NCBI GenBank assembly: GCA_963737425.1 | Contig: CAVTSX010000008.1 | Span: 1,178,001-1,242,000, forward strand | Direction of reading: 5' to 3' | Length of the DNA: 64,000 bases | DNA from: DASXRA01 sp963737425 | GTDB lineage: Bacteria > Actinomycetota > Actinomycetes > Mycobacteriales > Jatrophihabitantaceae | In this document: positions 60,792 to 64,000 of the stretch, piece by piece | Numbering within the stretch: position 1 is the stretch's first letter | Layout: each line of letters opens with the position of its first letter | The notes under the pieces: generated by a model | The model's database searches: none | Told to the model about the DNA's origin: nothing | What the model saw: only the letters and a program-made list of their open reading frames with translations | Position numbers and translations under genes: made by a program

Positions 60792-60855
60792 CAGTGGTGC
60801 GTTTCGGCTTGAGTGGTGCGTTGTAACGCACCACTCGACCGATAACGCACCACTC
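60792..60855 (+). repeat. Four-box palindromic element family B, copy 2
   Basis: CAGTGGTGCGTT at 60792 and GAGTGGTGCGTT at 60811 face AACGCACCACTC at 60825 and 60844, 64 bp in all with a gt centre and 19-base period. It lies inside the salvage operon, ending 26 bases before the deoA start, where it would form a stable RNA hairpin. Confidence 0.92.
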
Positions 60856-60881
60856 AACGTGAATGGCGGGGGAGTTACGCG

Positions 60882-62162
60882 GTGAGCGAGCCGTTCGCGG
60901 CGGTCGACGTCATCGCCACCAAGCGCGACCACGGCCGGATCCCGGACGATCAGATCGACTGGGTCATCGACGCCTATACGCGCGGCGCGGTCGCCGACGA
61001 GCAGATGTCGGCGCTGGCGATGGCGATCCTGCTCAACGGCATGGAGCCCGACGAGCTCGCGCGCTGGACGGCGGCCATGATCGCCTCGGGAGAGCGGCTC
61101 GATCTGTCCACAGTGGACCGACCCACCACCGACAAGCACTCCACCGGCGGGGTGGGCGACAAGATCACCTTGCCCCTGGCGCCCCTGGTGGCCGCGTGCG
61201 GTGCGGCGGTACCGCAGTTGTCCGGGCGCGGTTTGGGCCATACCGGTGGCACGCTCGACAAGCTGGAGTCGATCCCGGGTTGGCGGGCGACGCTGACCAA
61301 CGACGAGTTCATGCGGCAGCTGCACGACGTCGGCGCGGTGGTCTGCGCCGCCGGCGATGCCCTGGCACCGGCCGATCGCAAGCTCTACGCGCTGCGCGAT
61401 GTCACCGCGACCGTCGAGTCGATCCCCCTGATCGCCAGCTCGATCATGAGCAAGAAGATCGCCGAGGGCTCGTCGGCGCTCGTGCTCGACGTCAAGGTCG
61501 GCACCGGCGCGTTCATGAAGGACGTTGAGAAGGCGCGTGAGCTCGCGCGGGCGATGGTCTCGCTCGGCACCGCAGAGGGAACCCGGACGGTCGCCCTGCT
61601 CACCGACATGTCGACGCCGCTCGGACGCACCGCCGGGAACGCGCTCGAGGTTGCCGAGTCCGTCGAGGTGCTGGCCGGGGGCGGCCCGTCCGACGTGGTC
61701 GAGCTGACCCTGGCGCTCGCCCACGAGATGCTGGCGGGCGCCGGCCTGGCCGACGTCGACCCGGAGCCGGCGCTGCGCAACGGGCGGGCAATGGACGTGT
61801 GGCGGCGCATGGTCCGCGCGCAGGGTGGCGACCCGGACGCTCCGCTGCCGGTGGCGCAGGAGCGCCACGTCATCACGGCGCCGTCCGCCGGTGTGCTCAC
61901 CCGGCTCGACGCCCTTGCCGTGGGGACCGCCGCTTGGCGCCTCGGCGCAGGCCGCGCGCGCAAGGAGCATCCCGTCGCGGCCGGCGCGGGGGTCGTCATG
62001 CACGCGAAGCCCGGCGATGCGGTGCGGCCGGGCGAGCCGCTGCTGGAACTGCACGCCGACGACCCGTCGCGGTTCGCGCGTGCGCTCGACGCGCTCGAGG
62101 GCTGCTACGACATCGGCGCCACCGCGCCAGAGCGTGCCTTGATCATCGAGCGCATCGCCTGA
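60882..62162 (+). CDS. deoA: Thymidine phosphorylase
   Basis: The enzyme has 426 residues and splits thymidine (and deoxyuridine) with phosphate to the base and deoxyribose-1-phosphate. The family signature is complete: KHSTGGVGDKITL, SGRGLGHTGGTLDKLESIPG, SSIMSKKIAEGSSALVLDVKVG and GAFMKD, then ALLTDMSTPLGRTAGNALEV. The GTG start fits the N-terminus. It completes an uptake and breakdown operon with the importer and cdd. Confidence 0.95.
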   Translation: MSEPFAAVDVIATKRDHGRIPDDQIDWVIDAYTRGAVADEQMSALAMAILLNGMEPDELARWTAAMIASGERLDLSTVDRPTTDKHSTGGVGDKITLPLAPLVAACGAAVPQLSGRGLGHTGGTLDKLESIPGWRATLTNDEFMRQLHDVGAVVCAAGDALAPADRKLYALRDVTATVESIPLIASSIMSKKIAEGSSALVLDVKVGTGAFMKDVEKARELARAMVSLGTAEGTRTVALLTDMSTPLGRTAGNALEVAESVEVLAGGGPSDVVELTLALAHEMLAGAGLADVDPEPALRNGRAMDVWRRMVRAQGGDPDAPLPVAQERHVITAPSAGVLTRLDALAVGTAAWRLGAGRARKEHPVAAGAGVVMHAKPGDAVRPGEPLLELHADDPSRFARALDALEGCYDIGATAPERALIIERIA

Positions 62163-62182
62163 GGCGGCCTGATCGCGCGCTG

Positions 62183-63049
62183 CTAAGCGTCGCGGCCGAA
62201 CTGCACGATGGCCACCCCGAGCAGCGCCAGCCCGATGGCAAATACCAGGCAGGCCTCGATGAGGGGTGGCACGTGCCAGCCGCCCCACGTCACCCCGGGG
62301 TCGAGACGGGCGCGCACGCTGGGCTTGATGGTGAGGTGGTCGAACACGACGCGGCGCATCGGGTCGACGGCGTAGGTGAGCGGGTCGACGCGGTTGAGCA
62401 CGGTCAGCCAGGTCGGCAGGCCGGTGACCGGGAACATGGCGCCGGACAGGAAGAACAGCGGCATGACAAGCACCTGGGTCAGCGCCATGAACGACTGCAT
62501 CTGCTTCACCCGGGCGGCCACGACCAGGCCGAACGCGGTCAGCATGAATGACAGCAGGATCTGCAACCCGAACACGCCAAGGATCAGGGCGGGCGCGTAG
62601 GGGACGCCGACCAGGCCCGCCATCGCGATCATCAGAATGCCCTGGGTGGTGGCCACGGTCGCCCCGCCGAAGCACTTGCCGATGACGATCGAACTGCGGC
62701 GCACCGGAGCCACGAGCATCTCGCGCAGGAAGCCGTACTCGCGGTCCCATACGACCGACGCGGCCGAGAAGATCGCGGTGAACAGCACGGTCATGCCGAG
62801 GATTCCGGGATACAGGAAGGTGCGCAGGTTCAGCCCGCCGGTGCCGGCCATGACCAGGCGGGACAGCCCGGTGCCGAGCACGAACAGGAACAGCACCGGT
62901 TGCAGCAACGAGGTGGCGATACGCACCCGGTCACTGAAGTAGCGGATGACCTCGCGCTGCCAGACGATCTTGATCGCGCGCATCTCGCTCGTCGCCGACC
63001 GTGGCGGCACGCGGACCGGCGCCGTGACAGGAATGGTGGCCGCGCTCAA
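62183..63049 (-). CDS. ABC-2 type permease (DrrB-like)
   Basis: The protein has 288 residues and six predicted helices of the ABC-2 exporter type: LQPVLFLFVLGTGLSR near helix 1, DREYGFLREMLVAPVRR as the coupling region, and MPLFFLSGAMFPVTGLP near helix 5. The TTG start overlaps the ATPase stop by four bases (TTGA). With the ATPase it forms a DrrAB-type exporter, commonly for drugs or lipids; substrate unknown. It is convergent with deoA. Confidence 0.85.
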   Translation of the reverse strand: MSAATIPVTAPVRVPPRSATSEMRAIKIVWQREVIRYFSDRVRIATSLLQPVLFLFVLGTGLSRLVMAGTGGLNLRTFLYPGILGMTVLFTAIFSAASVVWDREYGFLREMLVAPVRRSSIVIGKCFGGATVATTQGILMIAMAGLVGVPYAPALILGVFGLQILLSFMLTAFGLVVAARVKQMQSFMALTQVLVMPLFFLSGAMFPVTGLPTWLTVLNRVDPLTYAVDPMRRVVFDHLTIKPSVRARLDPGVTWGGWHVPPLIEACLVFAIGLALLGVAIVQFGRDA

Positions 63050-64000
63050 AGTCGTGCTCCTCGCCTGCCGAAGATCGTCGCACCGGCCCGCATCTGGTCG
63101 GTCGCGCTGGCCTCCGCGTCGCGGATCGTCGTTCCGGTGTAGGACATGAAGACGTCATCGAGTGACGGCCGCGAGACGTTCACCGAGCGAATGCCGACCG
63201 GGAAGTCCGCGAACAGCTTGGGTATGAACTGCTCGCCCTCCTCGACGGCGAACGTCACGGCGTTCTCGGCGATCGTCGCGCCGATGCCGAACTGGCGCTG
63301 GAGTGCGTCGATGGCCAGGTCGTCGTCGTCGGTGTGCATTTGCACGCGATCCTTGCCGATGCTGGCCTTGAGCGCCTCTGGGGTGTTCAGTGCGATGATC
63401 TCGCCCTGGTCCATGATCGCGATCCGGTCGCAGTACTCGGCTTCGTCCATGTAATGGGTCGTCAAGAAGATCGTGATCTGCTCGGCCTGCCGGAGTTCGC
63501 GGATGTAGTTCCAGATCGAGCTTCGGGTCTGCGGATCGAGTCCGATCGTCGGCTCATCGAGGAACAGGACGCGCGGTGAGTGCAGCAGGCCGCGGGCAAT
63601 TTCGAGGCGGCGCCGCATGCCGCCGGAGAACGTGCTGACCTTGCTGGCGCGCCGGTCCCACAAGCCGACCATGTCGAGCACCTCGCGCAGCCTGCCCTCG
63701 ATGACCCCACGCGGCACGCCGTACAGCTCGGCGTGCAGCCGCAGGTTCCGCTCGGCGGTGAGGTAGCTGTCGAGGGTCGGATCTTGGAATACGAGGCCGA
63801 TATTGCGGCGAACTTCGTCGCGCTCAGTGATCACGTCGTGCCCGGCAACCCGCGCCGAGCCGTCCGTGGGGCGGATGAGTGTGCACAGTACGTTGATCGT
63901 CGTGGACTTGCCCGCGCCGTTCGGACCGAGAAATCCGAAGGTCTCGCCGGTGTTGATTGTCAGGTCGATGCCGCGCACGGCCTCGACCTCTCCATAGCGC
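63046..64000 (-). CDS. ABC exporter ATPase (DrrA-like), start beyond window
   Basis: The frame is open to the right edge, so a few N-terminal residues are missing (YGEVEAVRGIDLTI is readable). Walker A is FLGPNGAGKSTT, the signature is FSGGMRRRLEIARGLLHSP, Walker B is VLFLDEPTIGLDP, and the His switch is TTHYMDEAE. The C-terminal 80 residues form the DrrA-type extension (VNVSRPSLDDVFMSYTG). It energises the overlapping ABC-2 permease. Confidence 0.92.
   Translation of the reverse strand, partial: RYGEVEAVRGIDLTINTGETFGFLGPNGAGKSTTINVLCTLIRPTDGSARVAGHDVITERDEVRRNIGLVFQDPTLDSYLTAERNLRLHAELYGVPRGVIEGRLREVLDMVGLWDRRASKVSTFSGGMRRRLEIARGLLHSPRVLFLDEPTIGLDPQTRSSIWNYIRELRQAEQITIFLTTHYMDEAEYCDRIAIMDQGEIIALNTPEALKASIGKDRVQMHTDDDDLAIDALQRQFGIGATIAENAVTFAVEEGEQFIPKLFADFPVGIRSVNVSRPSLDDVFMSYTGTTIRDAEASATDQMRAGATIFGRRGARL

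Overview
The window is about 64 kb of high-GC chromosomal DNA from an actinobacterium (class Actinomycetes). The evidence is the strong G/C third-position bias, frequent GTG/TTG starts, a PerM/DUF6350 gene between sucCD and purNH, and the trpS / YihY / D,D-carboxypeptidase neighbourhood. Both of the latter arrangements are known from Mycobacterium. Species cannot be named from sequence alone. No rRNA, tRNA, CRISPR array or intact insertion sequence was seen. The content is mostly housekeeping, and the unusual material lies in the intergenic DNA.

Layout. 0-10 kb: secreted proteins, then a PspC-type envelope-stress module (PspC/LiaF-like protein divergent from a PspC-bearing histidine kinase and its response regulator). 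Next come a TetR-controlled MFS exporter with an SDR, a GH36 alpha-galactosidase, a remnant of a PIG-L deacetylase, and a chorismate mutase preceded by a Phe/Tyr-rich leader peptide and terminator. 10-20 kb: pcrA/uvrD helicase and a cluster of membrane glycosyltransferases with a UDP-glucuronate decarboxylase-like enzyme. 20-29 kb: B12-binding mutase subunit, sucCD, three small membrane proteins, PerM, purN, purH. 29-37.5 kb: lipoprotein, folD, DUF3017, mdh, a GNAT gene joined to an IS5-type transposase fragment, phosphoesterase, luciferase-like oxidoreductase, DUF885 peptidase, icd. 37.6-48.8 kb: secreted M28 and M14 peptidases, a hydrolase, a carbohydrate ABC importer lacking its ATPase, and galE-galK. 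48.9-54.6 kb: CorC-like protein, trpS, 2H phosphoesterase, YihY, dacB and a 31-residue membrane peptide. 54.9-62.2 kb: nucleoside importer (lipoprotein, double ATPase, one fused permease), cytidine deaminase and thymidine phosphorylase. The window ends in a DrrAB-type ABC exporter cut off by the edge.

How it fits together. sucCD, mdh and icd are TCA-cycle genes. purN, purH and folD serve purine and one-carbon metabolism. The nucleoside operon imports and breaks down pyrimidine (deoxy)nucleosides. GH36, the sugar importer and galEK could together use galactosides, although galT is not in the window.

The most interesting signals are non-coding. Four copies of a 62-bp four-box palindrome (family A) and two of a 64-bp element (family B) share exactly the same 19-bp box period and 2-bp centre. 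Two further hairpin families (C and D) also recur. There is a candidate aromatic-amino-acid attenuator in front of chorismate mutase, and a long inverted repeat enclosing 13-bp tandem repeats ahead of sucC.
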